IMG/VR virus record: IMGVR_UViG_3300034954_000575
Location: 1-31,640 of that record
Direction: 5' to 3' (one strand)
Length of the DNA: 31,640 nucleotides
Source: a virus
This document shows positions 1 through 10,000 of the stretch, piece by piece. Within the stretch, counting starts at the first letter, position 1, and each line of letters opens with the position of its first letter. The position numbers and the translations under genes were made by a program. The notes below the pieces were generated by a model. It was given only the letters and a program-made list of their open reading frames with translations, was not told the DNA's origin and did not search any database.

Positions 1-1
1 T

Positions 2-1687
2 TATGATAAAAAAGTTTTACCATCTATGCGTTCGCTACAATTTGGTGGCAAACCTATTGAAATATCTCCTAATCGCGTATACAATTGTGCGTATCTACCA
101 ATCGACGACGTTGAGTCGTTTAATGAAGTCATGTTTCTATTACTTGGAGGGACTGGCGTAGGTTATTCAGTACAACATCATCATGTTATTAAGCTACCTC
201 CTGTCAATAAACCATATACAAAAAGAACTAGAAGATTTTTAATTGGTGATAGTATTGAAGGCTGGGCAGATGCAATTAAAGTATTAATGAAGTCTTACAT
301 GGGTGAAAGACGATCAAGTAAAGTTGTGTTTGATTACTCAGATATAAGAGCTAAAGGAGCATTGTTAGTAACATCAGGTGGTAAAGCACCTGGACCTCAA
401 CCATTAAAAGAATGTATAGTAAAAATAACAGGAATATTAGACAGCAAAGAAGACGGCGATCAACTTACGACTTTGGAAACGCACGACATAGTGTGTCACA
501 TAGCAGATGCAGTATTAGCAGGTGGAATAAGACGAGCTGCTTTAATTAGTTTATTCTCTGCCGATGACGATGCAATGATCGGTTGTAAGTCAGGGCACTG
601 GTGGGAAGAAGCGCCACAAAGAGGTAGAGCTAATAACTCTGCTGTGCTTATGAGACATAAAATTACCAAAGACTTTTTTATGGATCTTTGGAAACGTGTA
701 GAACTATCAGGCGCAGGTGAACCTGGTATTTATCTTAATAATGATAAAGACTGGGGTACAAATCCTTGCTGTGAAATAGCTTTACGACCATATCAGTTTT
801 GTAATCTATGTGAAGTTAATGCTAGTGATATTGAATCACAAGAAGACTTTAATGCTAGAGTTAAAGTCGCAGCATTCATAGGTACATTACAAGCTGGATA
901 TACAGACTTTCATTATTTAAGAGACGTATGGAGAGAGACAACAGAAAAAGACGCGCTGATTGGAGTGAGTATGACGGGTATAGGATCAGGCGTAGTACTA
1001 GGTTACGATCTGAAGAAGGCGGCAAGCGTAGTAAAAAGAGAAAACACCCGCGTAGCGAAGCTGATTGGAATTAATCCAGCAGCAAGATGTACAACCGTAA
1101 AGCCTGCAGGGACGACATCTCTGGCACTAGGAACTTCATCGGGTATTCACGCATGGCATAATGATTATTACATTCGTAGAATAAGAGTTGGTAAAAATGA
1201 AAGTATGTACAAGTACTTAAGTAAGTTTCATCCGGACTTAGTTGAAGATGATTATTTTAGAGCTCATGATACTGCTGTAATTAGTATACCACAAAAAGCA
1301 CCTGAAGGATCTATACTTAGAGATGAGTCACCATTTGATTTACTTGAGCGTATAAAGAAAGTTGCTACTGAGTGGGTACAACCAGGTCACAGACGTGGAA
1401 GTAATACTCATAATGTTTCAGCTACAGTTAGTTTAAAACAAGATGAATGGAAATACGCAGGTGAGTGGATGTGGGAAAACAGAGATCATTACAATGGTTT
1501 ATCTGTATTACCATACGATGGTGGAACTTATACTCAAGCACCATTTGAAGATATCAGTAAAGTTAAATACGACATGATGATGAAGTCATTAACTGATATA
1601 GATTTATCTAATGTGTATGAAGGAGAAGATAATACTGATCTTGCAGGCGAATTAGCTTGTGCTGGTGGTAGTTGTGAAATAACTTAA
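2..1687 (+). CDS. Class II (B12-dependent) ribonucleotide reductase, 5'-partial
   Basis: Converts ribonucleotides to deoxyribonucleotides for phage DNA synthesis using adenosylcobalamin and a cysteine radical. The frame is open to base 2 and reads YDKKVLPS just before the Met at 26; LPSMRSLQFGGKPIE is internal sequence in this family, so that Met is not the start and the N-terminus lies outside the window. Counting from the Met at 26: first redox Cys in NRVYNCAY (C21), the GGTGVGYSV segment, the RANNSAV segment, and the finger-loop motif NPCCEI with C248, E250 and partner C259, spaced 11 as in Lactobacillus ribonucleoside-triphosphate reductase (C408/C419). KPAGTTSL lies near residue 360. The tail ends CAGGSCEIT, a CxxxxC pair (C545/C550) like C731/C736 of that enzyme. 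This fits the monomeric class II type. It is the only plus-strand gene seen and is convergent with the structural block. Bases about 930-1170 are distinctly GC-richer than the rest. Confidence 0.93.
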   Translation, partial: YDKKVLPSMRSLQFGGKPIEISPNRVYNCAYLPIDDVESFNEVMFLLLGGTGVGYSVQHHHVIKLPPVNKPYTKRTRRFLIGDSIEGWADAIKVLMKSYMGERRSSKVVFDYSDIRAKGALLVTSGGKAPGPQPLKECIVKITGILDSKEDGDQLTTLETHDIVCHIADAVLAGGIRRAALISLFSADDDAMIGCKSGHWWEEAPQRGRANNSAVLMRHKITKDFFMDLWKRVELSGAGEPGIYLNNDKDWGTNPCCEIALRPYQFCNLCEVNASDIESQEDFNARVKVAAFIGTLQAGYTDFHYLRDVWRETTEKDALIGVSMTGIGSGVVLGYDLKKAASVVKRENTRVAKLIGINPAARCTTVKPAGTTSLALGTSSGIHAWHNDYYIRRIRVGKNESMYKYLSKFHPDLVEDDYFRAHDTAVISIPQKAPEGSILRDESPFDLLERIKKVATEWVQPGHRRGSNTHNVSATVSLKQDEWKYAGEWMWENRDHYNGLSVLPYDGGTYTQAPFEDISKVKYDMMMKSLTDIDLSNVYEGEDNTDLAGELACAGGSCEIT

Positions 1688-1693
1688 ATGAAT

Positions 1694-1722
1694 AAAGGGG
1701 CTACGGCCCCTTTACTTTTTTA
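1694..1722 (+). terminator. Intrinsic terminator after the reductase gene, possibly bidirectional
   Basis: An 8-bp perfect stem (AAAGGGGC / GCCCCTTT, 1694-1701 with 1706-1713) closes a TACG loop and is followed by ACTTTTTTAT on the plus strand, seven bases after the TAA of the reductase gene. On the minus strand the same hairpin is followed by a weaker T-rich run (ATTCATTT), so it may also stop transcripts coming from the lipoprotein gene. It sits at the junction of two convergent transcription blocks. Confidence 0.85.
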
Positions 1723-1737
1723 TAATGTCTGTATAAT

Positions 1738-1764
1738 ACTAATACGTAACTTGTTTCTATTAGT
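1738..1764. repeat. Inverted repeat in the convergent intergenic gap
   Basis: ACTAATA at 1738-1744 pairs with TATTAGT at 1758-1764 around a 13-base loop. It lies in the 90-base gap between the reductase stop and the lipoprotein stop. The stem is AT-rich and weak, so it could be a 3'-end stabilising hairpin for the lipoprotein mRNA or chance in AT-rich DNA. Confidence 0.3.
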
Positions 1765-1777
1765 GCTGTAACACCAA

Positions 1778-2752
1778 TTAATTCTTGTAATATGTCCAAT
1801 CAAATACACTTTCGTTTGCAACTGCTAACGTGTCAACTACAACGTTAGTACCAGGTTCTGCTACAATGTTTACATCACCTGCGTATGTAACATTACCATT
1901 TACTCCGTCTCTAAAATGCATGCGATTATTCTCGTGATATTCTATTCTGCAGTTTGTTATACTAAACATAGGATTATAAGATCCTTCTCCTCCGTCTAAT
2001 TCTAAGACATTATTAGTAACGTAATCAGGTACAAGTAATACATTATTAATATTACCTGCATAACCTTGATCTACATCTACAAAATCATCTGCACATCCCC
2101 ATACTAATAAGTTCTCTACATTTACACTTCCTCCAAATAATTCAATGCCATCATCTGCATTACCCATTATTTCTATATTGTTGACTATTGTTCCGTCACC
2201 AACACATCCTAATGTTAAAGCATTAATTTCATTTCCTTCTCCTATATCAGATCCTCCATGTCTTATAGATACGTAACTTAATATACCTGCATCATGATGT
2301 GGGTTGTTACCTCCGTATAAACCTACTGTATCATTTGCTGGTATACCTTCTATTTGTACACGATCTACTTGACCTGGAAAACTACCAATTGCATCACCTA
2401 AAATAATAAGTCCACCCCATAAACCTCTTACAGATCTTGGAATATTTCCATCAGCTGTAAATATAATAGGTTGCTCAGGTGTACCAACTGCATTTATCTT
2501 AGCTCCGTTAGTTATTATTAAGCAGCTTGCATTTGCACCAGTGCCTGATCTACCTTTAATTACTGTCCCAGGTTCTATGGTTAACGTGTAACCCGGCATT
2601 ATACTTACTCGTCCACGTAGCATCCAGTCTCTGTCTGCAGTTAACGTAGTATCATTATATATTCTACCTGTTAAATCGTCAGTAATTATTTTTATTGGTT
2701 CTGGCTTAGTGCAACTACCTAGTAACAACAAAGCAATTAGTAATTTCTTCAT
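1778..2752 (-). CDS. Phage-encoded lipoprotein with parallel beta-helix-like repeats, Bacteroidota type
   Basis: 324 residues. The N-terminus MKKLLIALLLLGSC has a positive start, a hydrophobic run and a lipobox (LGS|C, Cys14), so the mature protein is expected to be lipid-anchored to the host envelope. The body has short beta-rich repeats with many Gly and Asn; the segments LTIEPGTVIKG, GTGANASCLIITNGAKI, GTPEQPIIFTADG and WGGLIILGDA follow a pattern I recognise from surface lipoproteins of Bacteroidota with right-handed beta-helix folds. No catalytic site is evident. It lies beyond the terminator that ends the late operon, so it probably has its own promoter (a TATAAT lies about 25 bases upstream of the ATG), and unlike the virion genes it has a weak Shine-Dalgarno-like GGTGA about 10 bases before ATG. 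A host-derived surface protein changing receptor access or excluding competing phages is my inference; a virion role is less likely given the signal peptide. Confidence 0.85.
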   Translation of the reverse strand: MKKLLIALLLLGSCTKPEPIKIITDDLTGRIYNDTTLTADRDWMLRGRVSIMPGYTLTIEPGTVIKGRSGTGANASCLIITNGAKINAVGTPEQPIIFTADGNIPRSVRGLWGGLIILGDAIGSFPGQVDRVQIEGIPANDTVGLYGGNNPHHDAGILSYVSIRHGGSDIGEGNEINALTLGCVGDGTIVNNIEIMGNADDGIELFGGSVNVENLLVWGCADDFVDVDQGYAGNINNVLLVPDYVTNNVLELDGGEGSYNPMFSITNCRIEYHENNRMHFRDGVNGNVTYAGDVNIVAEPGTNVVVDTLAVANESVFDWTYYKN

Positions 2753-2775
2753 ACATAAGCTATCACCCTATTGTC

Positions 2776-2781
2776 ATTATA
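2776..2781 (-). promoter_or_regulatory. Possible -10 box upstream of the lipoprotein gene
   Basis: A perfect TATAAT on the minus strand lies between the upstream terminator and the lipoprotein start. No good -35 box is present at 16-18 bases (TTAACT occurs at 14), and in AT-rich DNA such a hexamer arises easily. The case rests mainly on position, since the gene needs a promoter once the terminator at 2812-2841 is assumed to work. Confidence 0.25.
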
Positions 2782-2811
2782 TTTCCTTAAGATAAAGTTA
2801 AGTAATTGCTA

Positions 2812-2841
2812 ATAAAAAAGGGAGACCTTACGATCTCCCTT
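2812..2841 (-). terminator. Intrinsic terminator of the late structural operon
   Basis: Perfect 8-bp stem AAGGGAGA / TCTCCCTT (2818-2825 with 2834-2841) with an 8-base loop. On the minus strand it is followed by TTTTTTATTAG. It lies about 35 bases past the sulfotransferase stop codon and upstream of the lipoprotein gene, so it marks the end of the long right-to-left transcript. Confidence 0.85.
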
Positions 2842-2874
2842 GGGTTACAGGAACTTTGGGTATGGTGCCCAGTT

Positions 2875-3483
2875 TTATTTGTTCCTAAATTCATATTTTA
2901 ATAATTCAAAATCTTTTGAATAAAAATTATTTATATGATGTATATTCTCTTCATTTAAATATTTAGTATAATCTTCTCTTACAATGTTGCCTCTTGAATT
3001 TAATGGATTGTTTAAATCTTTTTTAGTAGTAGCATTTATATGTGGTAAAGGTTTTTTATTAACATTAAACGGAAGATCTAACCATTCATTGTTTAAGTTT
3101 TCGTATCTTATAATTTTATTTATACTATTTTTTTCTAACCAATCAGTTTGTAGATGTAGATGTGGCACTCTTATTGTGTTTACTAATTTTTTTAAATTTC
3201 TACATACATCATTAAAGTCAACATCACCATTGGTTTTAATAACTTTTTTGTATCCATATCTATCATTACCTCTTTTACACGTTGACCACCAAGCAGAAAC
3301 TAATCTATCATAAGGATTTCTAACTATAGTAAACTTGTAATAATCATCAAAACCGGGTATAACTTTAGCATGATCTTGATAAATCCTACTGTCTTTAAAT
3401 CTTTCAAAATATTTATAAACACTTCTAGTACCTGTCTTAGGTATTGCTATAAATAATATTTTGTTACTATTACTATATATCAT
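2875..3483 (-). CDS. Sulfotransferase (PAPS-dependent, sulfotransferase family 2-like)
   Basis: 202 residues. Two hallmark motifs are present: the 5'-phosphosulfate-binding loop IPKTGTRS at residues 14-21 and the 3'-phosphate-binding segment FTIVRNPYDRLVSAW at 51-65. Such enzymes move sulfate from PAPS to a hydroxyl, usually on a carbohydrate; PAPS would have to come from the host. There is no signal peptide or membrane segment, so it should act in the cytoplasm. Its ATG overlaps the stop of the upstream glycosyltransferase-like gene as ATGA (3480-3483), which implies translational coupling and a shared substrate pathway. An AAAAAAGG run lies a few bases upstream, one of the few Shine-Dalgarno-like sites here. 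The substrate is unknown: a virion glycan, a host capsule or a lipid-linked sugar are all possible. Confidence 0.88.
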   Translation of the reverse strand: MIYSNSNKILFIAIPKTGTRSVYKYFERFKDSRIYQDHAKVIPGFDDYYKFTIVRNPYDRLVSAWWSTCKRGNDRYGYKKVIKTNGDVDFNDVCRNLKKLVNTIRVPHLHLQTDWLEKNSINKIIRYENLNNEWLDLPFNVNKKPLPHINATTKKDLNNPLNSRGNIVREDYTKYLNEENIHHINNFYSKDFELLKYEFRNK

Positions 3484-4073
3484 CTAACCTTTTTTCTATT
3501 TTTTCTACTAGCTTGAAAATGCTCAATAATAGGATCAGAGTTAGGATAAATTTTTTTCATAGTATCAAATATAAACGTATACTCAGGTGGTATATTCATA
3601 ACGCTTAAACCTTTACCTTGCATTTCTCTAATAGCTATTGGTAATACACTTTGCTCAGCTAATACTTTTATATTAGTGCTACTACATTTTGATATCCATA
3701 AATCACATAACTGTTTTGATCTTTCATTATTAGCAAAGTATATAGTACCACTTAAACATTCTGGTTGTTTTCTATAGGGAAAGTCTTGATATCTAACGCC
3801 TACGTCTTCTTTAATACTATAAAATAATTCTGGTTTACTTCTTACAATAGCATCTGAATCAACATAAACTATAGAGTGATCAGGATACTTATCTAACATA
3901 TTTTTTATAACTCTTGGTTTCATTTTAGTGTTAGACTCCCAGTTGCCTAAATTTTGCACACCTATTATATCATGATCTAGATTTAATTCTTCTAACGATG
4001 CTTTTAGTTTTGCAGCTTCTATAGCATATGAAGTATTAAGTGTATAATAACCTATGAATTTTACTTTATTCAT
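3480..4073 (-). CDS. Glycosyltransferase-like protein (GT-A type, DxD motif)
   Basis: 197 residues. An N-terminal beta-alpha stretch (KVKFIGYYTLNTSYAIEAAKL) leads to YPDHSIVYVDSDAIV, whose DSD at residues 72-74 is the metal/nucleotide-sugar-binding DxD of GT-A glycosyltransferases, preceded by the expected hydrophobic strand. Later segments (LSGTIYFANN, LAEQSVLPIA and a C-terminal HFQASRK) match the general layout of small nucleotide-diphospho-sugar transferases. The protein is short for the class, so it may be a minimal catalytic domain. It overlaps the giant gene upstream and the sulfotransferase downstream by ATGA on both sides, so it belongs to the late operon and is probably made with the virion proteins. 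Donor and acceptor sugars cannot be read from the sequence. Confidence 0.75.
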   Translation of the reverse strand: MNKVKFIGYYTLNTSYAIEAAKLKASLEELNLDHDIIGVQNLGNWESNTKMKPRVIKNMLDKYPDHSIVYVDSDAIVRSKPELFYSIKEDVGVRYQDFPYRKQPECLSGTIYFANNERSKQLCDLWISKCSSTNIKVLAEQSVLPIAIREMQGKGLSVMNIPPEYTFIFDTMKKIYPNSDPIIEHFQASRKNRKKVR

Positions 4074-7000
4074 TTAACAAAAGGATTATTTTGCTTTTTC
4101 TTTTCTCTTTTAGTTTTCACAAAAGGATTACTAGAATTAGAAGAAGAACTTTTCTTTTTCTTAAATGGGTTTGTATTTTTATCTTTACCTTTTTCATCAG
4201 GCATGATCTGCCACTTTGGCCAACCCAATAACATAGCCATACTCTGCCACCAGTCTGCTTCTTCTGATAGTGCAGCTTGTACATTTTCTATTTTCAACAA
4301 CATTCTATCTAAAGGTACGTTGGTAGTAGCGGCAATTACTTTAGCAGCGGCCTTATAAGCATTATTGTCTATGCTAAAACCTTTATCTATCATTTCTTGT
4401 CTACGCTTTTTGCTATCAAAATACCACGCAGCTTGTCTAAGTCTAGATATTTTAGAACTAATAGGTGGAGAAAATTGAGTTAGTTTCCATATTGAATCTA
4501 CATATTCAGGTCTAGATCTACCAGATCTTTCATATAAGTCTAATAAAAAATTCTTAACAACAGAAACAGCAACACCACCTATACCTAAACCTCTTAGTAT
4601 AGAGTCAGCCATACCATTAGCTGTATCATATAGTTTTTCTTCTTTCTTTTCATCATCTTCACCATCACCAAAACCTATAGCAAATACTGCTTGTTGTAGA
4701 GCGTTGAATATCATGTTTTGTACAAACGTATAGTAAGCTATTTTACTTATATTTTCTTTAGCATCTCCTCTACCGTTTATTAAATCTAAATAAGCTTTCT
4801 TTGTTAATCTACCATATTGCATTGGAGTTACACCAAAAGTCAAAGTTAATCTACCAAGATCACTAGATTGTTGAGCTGATATTTTACTAGGATCAGAAGA
4901 CTGTTGTGACTCTTCAGACTTTTCTATAAATTCTGTATAAGCTTGTGCCTCAGCTTCTTTAACATCAAGACCTTGCTTAATTAAATCATTTATTCTATTT
5001 CTATAATAAGTAGCACCACCTGAAGCTATAGCAAAACTATCCATCATTTGCGTAGGTAAATAACCTTTAGATAGTATATAACTAATAGCAGCTCTAGCTT
5101 TATTAGTAGCTGTTGCAGCTGCATTAGCTATTTCTGCTTCGCTTATATCTAGCTTCTGACCTTTTCTTCTATCTCTTAAATAATTAGAATTCATTAAGAA
5201 CATGAAGTCCTTCCAATATTGTTTCTGGTTAGCAAATGCTTTACCCGCTTGATAAGGATTATTAAAACTCCAGTTGATAAAGTTAGTAGCAGATATACTC
5301 TGCAACACAGCTGATCTCATGTTAAAGAACATGATAACACCTGTAGAGTTATTTATATAATCTAACACCCTGTTGCTTAGTCTATTTCCAGATGCTAGTC
5401 TATTTTTACCAGACTTCATTCTAGCTAATATATTTTCCATAGCTTCTCTATACTTAGGTCCATATATAGCTTCTAATTTATTTAAGTTCTTTTCAGAAAA
5501 TATAAGATCAGCATTTTCCTGCCACTCTTTAAGAGCTTCAGCTCTATACAAAGTATTTAAACCATCAAGCAAGTCTGTAGTTATAGTACCCGCTAACCAG
5601 TCTTTACCTGGTTTAGTGTAATCATTATTTTTATTTATAACTAATAGTTGCTCAGCAAAAGTTTGTAATGTAGGATTTGCTTCTATAAAATCAGTTAGCT
5701 CTTTTAAATCTGTTTTAGAAAGTCCAGGTATGTCATAACCCATTGCTGTCCACACATAAACTCTTACTGCTTGTTCATTAGTAAATCCAGTTTCATTTGT
5801 TTTTCTAAGTTCTGCTGGTACATCTAATGTTTTCTTTAATGCTTTAAAATCATCCATTAAGTTTATACGCGCGGTACTAATATCATGTTTAGCTCTAGCA
5901 TATGGATCTATTAAATGCTTTTTAAACCAAGCCATTTGTTTATCACCAAGTTTACCTTTAGTTAGCAATGGGTATATTAAACCCACAAAATCTTCTGCTC
6001 CATAAGGTATCCAAAACTTAAACTTACCTTTATGTGCTCCAATTGTTTTTGCTTTTGCAGCAGAGTATTCTTTAAATGATTTTACCCCTGTGGTTTGTTC
6101 TATGATATTATTAAAGTCCTCATCTACATTTTCGCTAAATTTCATTTTAGCTTGTTGCACTTCTGATTTAACATCTATTTGAGCTAATGCATCTTTAACG
6201 GCGTTAACATTTCCTATAGCATCATCAGCGAAATAAAAATCATTATATCCTTCTGCTGCTTTATTTATTATCCATTCTGCTTTAGCAGCACCTGTTGAGT
6301 TTCCTAAACCAGTAATGTTAGCTAAAGGTATATTTAAACCTTGTGATTTTAAAAACTCATGTATAGGTACTTGAGCTTCTGGTGCTCTAGCTGTTAATAC
6401 AAACACATCCTCTGTACCTCTTGCGTCTCTAATTTTTTCAGCAACCTTAAACAAAGGTCCTCTTCCACCATCTCTAACAGTATTAAAATCAGTAAAGTCA
6501 AATGTGTATCCTTCACTAAGTAGCCTTTCACCTTGCGCAGCAAACTCTTCAGCATTAAGTTCAAGAGTTTCATCTCCTTTTTTAGCAAACACAATGTTAT
6601 TACTTGTTGCTAACGTATCGTCAAAATCAAACACTCTAATCTTTTTAACTGGCGCGTTAGGATCTCTTGCTACATTTAAAGCGTTGTCAACAGTAGCTGC
6701 GTAACCTACTACATCTGCTATATTATCACTAGCTTTCATAGTAACCACATTGTTACTTAATACTTTTTTATTTACATTATTCGCAGCTATCATTTGTTCT
6801 GATAACTTAACAGCATCAGCAACTTCTTTTACTTCCTGTTTAGTATCTAAATCAAATAACCCATGCATAGGTCCACCAATAGTATATTGATTAACCCATC
6901 TTGTTATTGGCGAATCACCTATCTTATATCCAAAAGGCATGCGCGATTGGAATAACGTACCAAAATTACTATTAAAGTCTACATGTATAACACCTACGGT

Positions 7001-10000
7001 ATAGTTTTCTTTTAATTTTTTAAGATCAACATCTGAATTTTTGTTAAACACATTATCAGCTATAGCTAAGTTAACAACAAGCGCAGGTATACCATGCTCA
7101 TATTCAAATTGTTTTTTACCGTTTTTATTAAGCTGTGTAGTCGGTGGATTAATAGGTAGATATCTAAGTCTAGCAGCGGCTCTTATCGGACCTTTCATAT
7201 TAGCTCCAAACCCCGCTGTAAGCATAGCTAAGTTTTCATTATTTCCTATGTTATTAGTAACTAGGTTGTTAGCCGCTTTGTAAGCATCTACAACAAAATT
7301 AAAAGCTCTATCTGCATCTTTTTTACGTCTATTTAATTCTGCTTCTGTCATGGTATTATTAACCATATCTTTAGTAGTTGCTTGCGTAGTTCTTCTTTGA
7401 GAGTTAACTACTTCAACGTTTCCTTTTTTATATTTAAATTCTACTTGTTCTACGGGATTACCATTAACATCTTTAATTGTTTTAGTTTTTACACTAATTA
7501 TAGGATTTTCTTCTGTTGAAAAAACAGGTGCTATAAATTGGTCTATATAAGCTTGAACATGACCACCTGATCCTTCATTAAAGAACGTCATTAATCTTGT
7601 AGGATTATTACTACCATCTTCTAAGCCTCCTTTGTAATGCCAAAAATTAGCAGCTAGCTCTAATGGGTTAGAATAATTTTTCTTCATGTCATTAGCAAGT
7701 AGCTTTACAAAACTTCTTTGACTATCTATTTTAGTTCTAAACAAATCAGTTACACTACCTACACCGTAAAAATCAGAAATACTCTGTGTCTCGTCATTAG
7801 TTAATACATCGTTTATAAACTCTTCTACATTAACATCAATAGCTTGATACTTGTTTATTAATCTTCCATATGGAGCTAATATTCTATTTAAGTCATCAAC
7901 TATTTGTGTTATCGCTTTTTTAGATAAGTTAGGATATACTCCCTCTACTACAGCTCTGATTTGAGGTTTTCTAACTTTAACATCATTGCTTATACCATCA
8001 ACACCAACCATACTTTCTAAACCACTGAGTAGTTCTTCATTTATGTTTTCATTTAAAGCGCCTGAAAACTTAGTGTTTATACCTGTACCTATTGCTGTAG
8101 CAAAATTTTGTAACATTTCTTTTGCAGCAGCGTCTTTAGCTATATTGTTTAAGTTTTCTGTTGGAAAAGCTTTATCAATTACATCTACTATGTTATCGTT
8201 CATTGATTGCATAGTAACATCAAAACCAAATTGCTTAGCTATATTTTTAGCTAAAGCGTCTTTTCTACCACGCTTTTCAAAGAACTCTATAAACTCTTCT
8301 TCTGTTGGATTTAATCTAGAATATAAATTAGGACCTGCATTTGGGTTAGTATATACTAAATCTCCACTTCCTTCATATTGTTTTATCTTTGTTGGGCTTA
8401 AATTACTTGCTTCTAGTTTAGTTAAAGTTTTTTGCTTAGAGAGTCTTTCCATAGCCACAAGATCAGCTATAGACATGTTTTGCATTATAGTTGGTCTAAT
8501 GGTTCTTAAATAGCTTTTATAAGCGTCTCCAGTACCCATAGACTTTTTAATTTCAGTAAACAAAAAGCTATCATAAGCATTTGCTAATTCTTGTCTAACA
8601 TTTTTATATATATTATTAAGATCAGTCAAAGCTTGGGCATCATTAGGATTTTCTTTTAATCTAGCTTTTACATCATTTAACTTTACTGTTTGACCTTTTC
8701 TTTTACCAGATTTGTACGTAAACTCAAACTTAGGAAGTCTACCTCCAACAACTCTTTCACCAGCGTTTACTACCGTATTGTACAATTTACTATCTGTTTC
8801 TACACCTATTCCTTCTCTAAAACTTTCTACTTGCTCATCTAAATTTATTTCAGAGCTAGTATCAGCTATGTCTAAAGTTCTTGCTCCTTCTCTTTCTTGA
8901 CCTATTCTTTTAGTACCTACAGGAGCTTCACCTTTAGTCAACGTCTTTAGTCCAGTACCTAATTTATTCTTAAGTTGTGAACCTATCCAACCTGCTAAAT
9001 CATTACTTACTTGAGGATTAAATGTTCTTATATGCATCATCAACGGTCTTACAGCTGCAGCTACCGCATCTGGGTTGTTACGCGCTATAGCAAGTAAGTC
9101 TTTACTATATAATTCAAATATCTTACCTAGTGTTGTTAAGCCTTGTTCTGTGTCTAAAAACGTTTGCCATTCAGATTTACTTATTGGAGCGCCCTTACTA
9201 TCTAATGCATACTTATTATATATCTTTAAAATCTCTTCTTCTCTGTTTTCTCTTCTTCCCGCTTTCTCTTCAGCAGTTTCCGCTATGTTAGCTGATGCTT
9301 TTTCTACTAAATTGTTTCTTGCTTCTTGTGTTGCTTTTCTTTTAGCTTGCACTTCACGTGAAGCTTCTAAAGCTTTTGATTGTTTAGCAGCTTCAATTAC
9401 ATCAGACGTTATTTGACCTGTAGATATAGCTTTACCTAATCCAATTAAAAAAGCTACAGCATCTGTTTGACCTTTAAAATCAAATTGCATTTCACCATTA
9501 GTAGCCGCACTAACACCATCGCTTGCGCCACGACCAAACAATGACGCGAATCTAGGATCAAGTGGAACATTATCGTTTCCAACTTCTTCTAAAAAGTTCA
9601 TTACAAGTTCATCTGCCATTTGCGAAGCTTGTCGATCTCTTACTAATATTCTAGTCAACACATCACTTCCACCTTCAACGTTGTTTAAATAATCTACAAT
9701 AGCTTCTGCTAGTGGAGTAAAGTCTTGTGAGTTGGTTCCTAATAATTTAGTAAATATAGCATGACCAATTTCATGTGTACCTACTTGTAGTTTATTATTT
9801 TTAACCGCATTATCTACTACTACTAATGAGTAATCCTTAGTTACTTCTTTACCATTTATTACAACTGGACTGAAGTTCAAACCGTTATTACCGTTTCTTA
9901 TTCCTTCTTTAGCTAGTCTTATTTTTTCTACTTGACTTTCTATAAACTCTTCACTTTGACCCGCTTTAGTTAAATCACTTCTTACCTCATCTATTATTTT

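Noticed and set aside
1688-1777. tRNA or small RNA in the convergent gap
   Set aside because: Only a terminator hairpin and a weak inverted repeat fit; no cloverleaf or conserved T-loop sequence is visible.
7986-8513. Plus-strand open frame of 175 codons opposite the giant gene, and similar antisense frames at 9075-9416, 7041-7283 and 15855-16112
   Set aside because: They lie wholly opposite well-supported minus-strand genes, have Leu/Ser/Phe-rich low-complexity products and no start context; they are frame shadows of AT-rich coding DNA.
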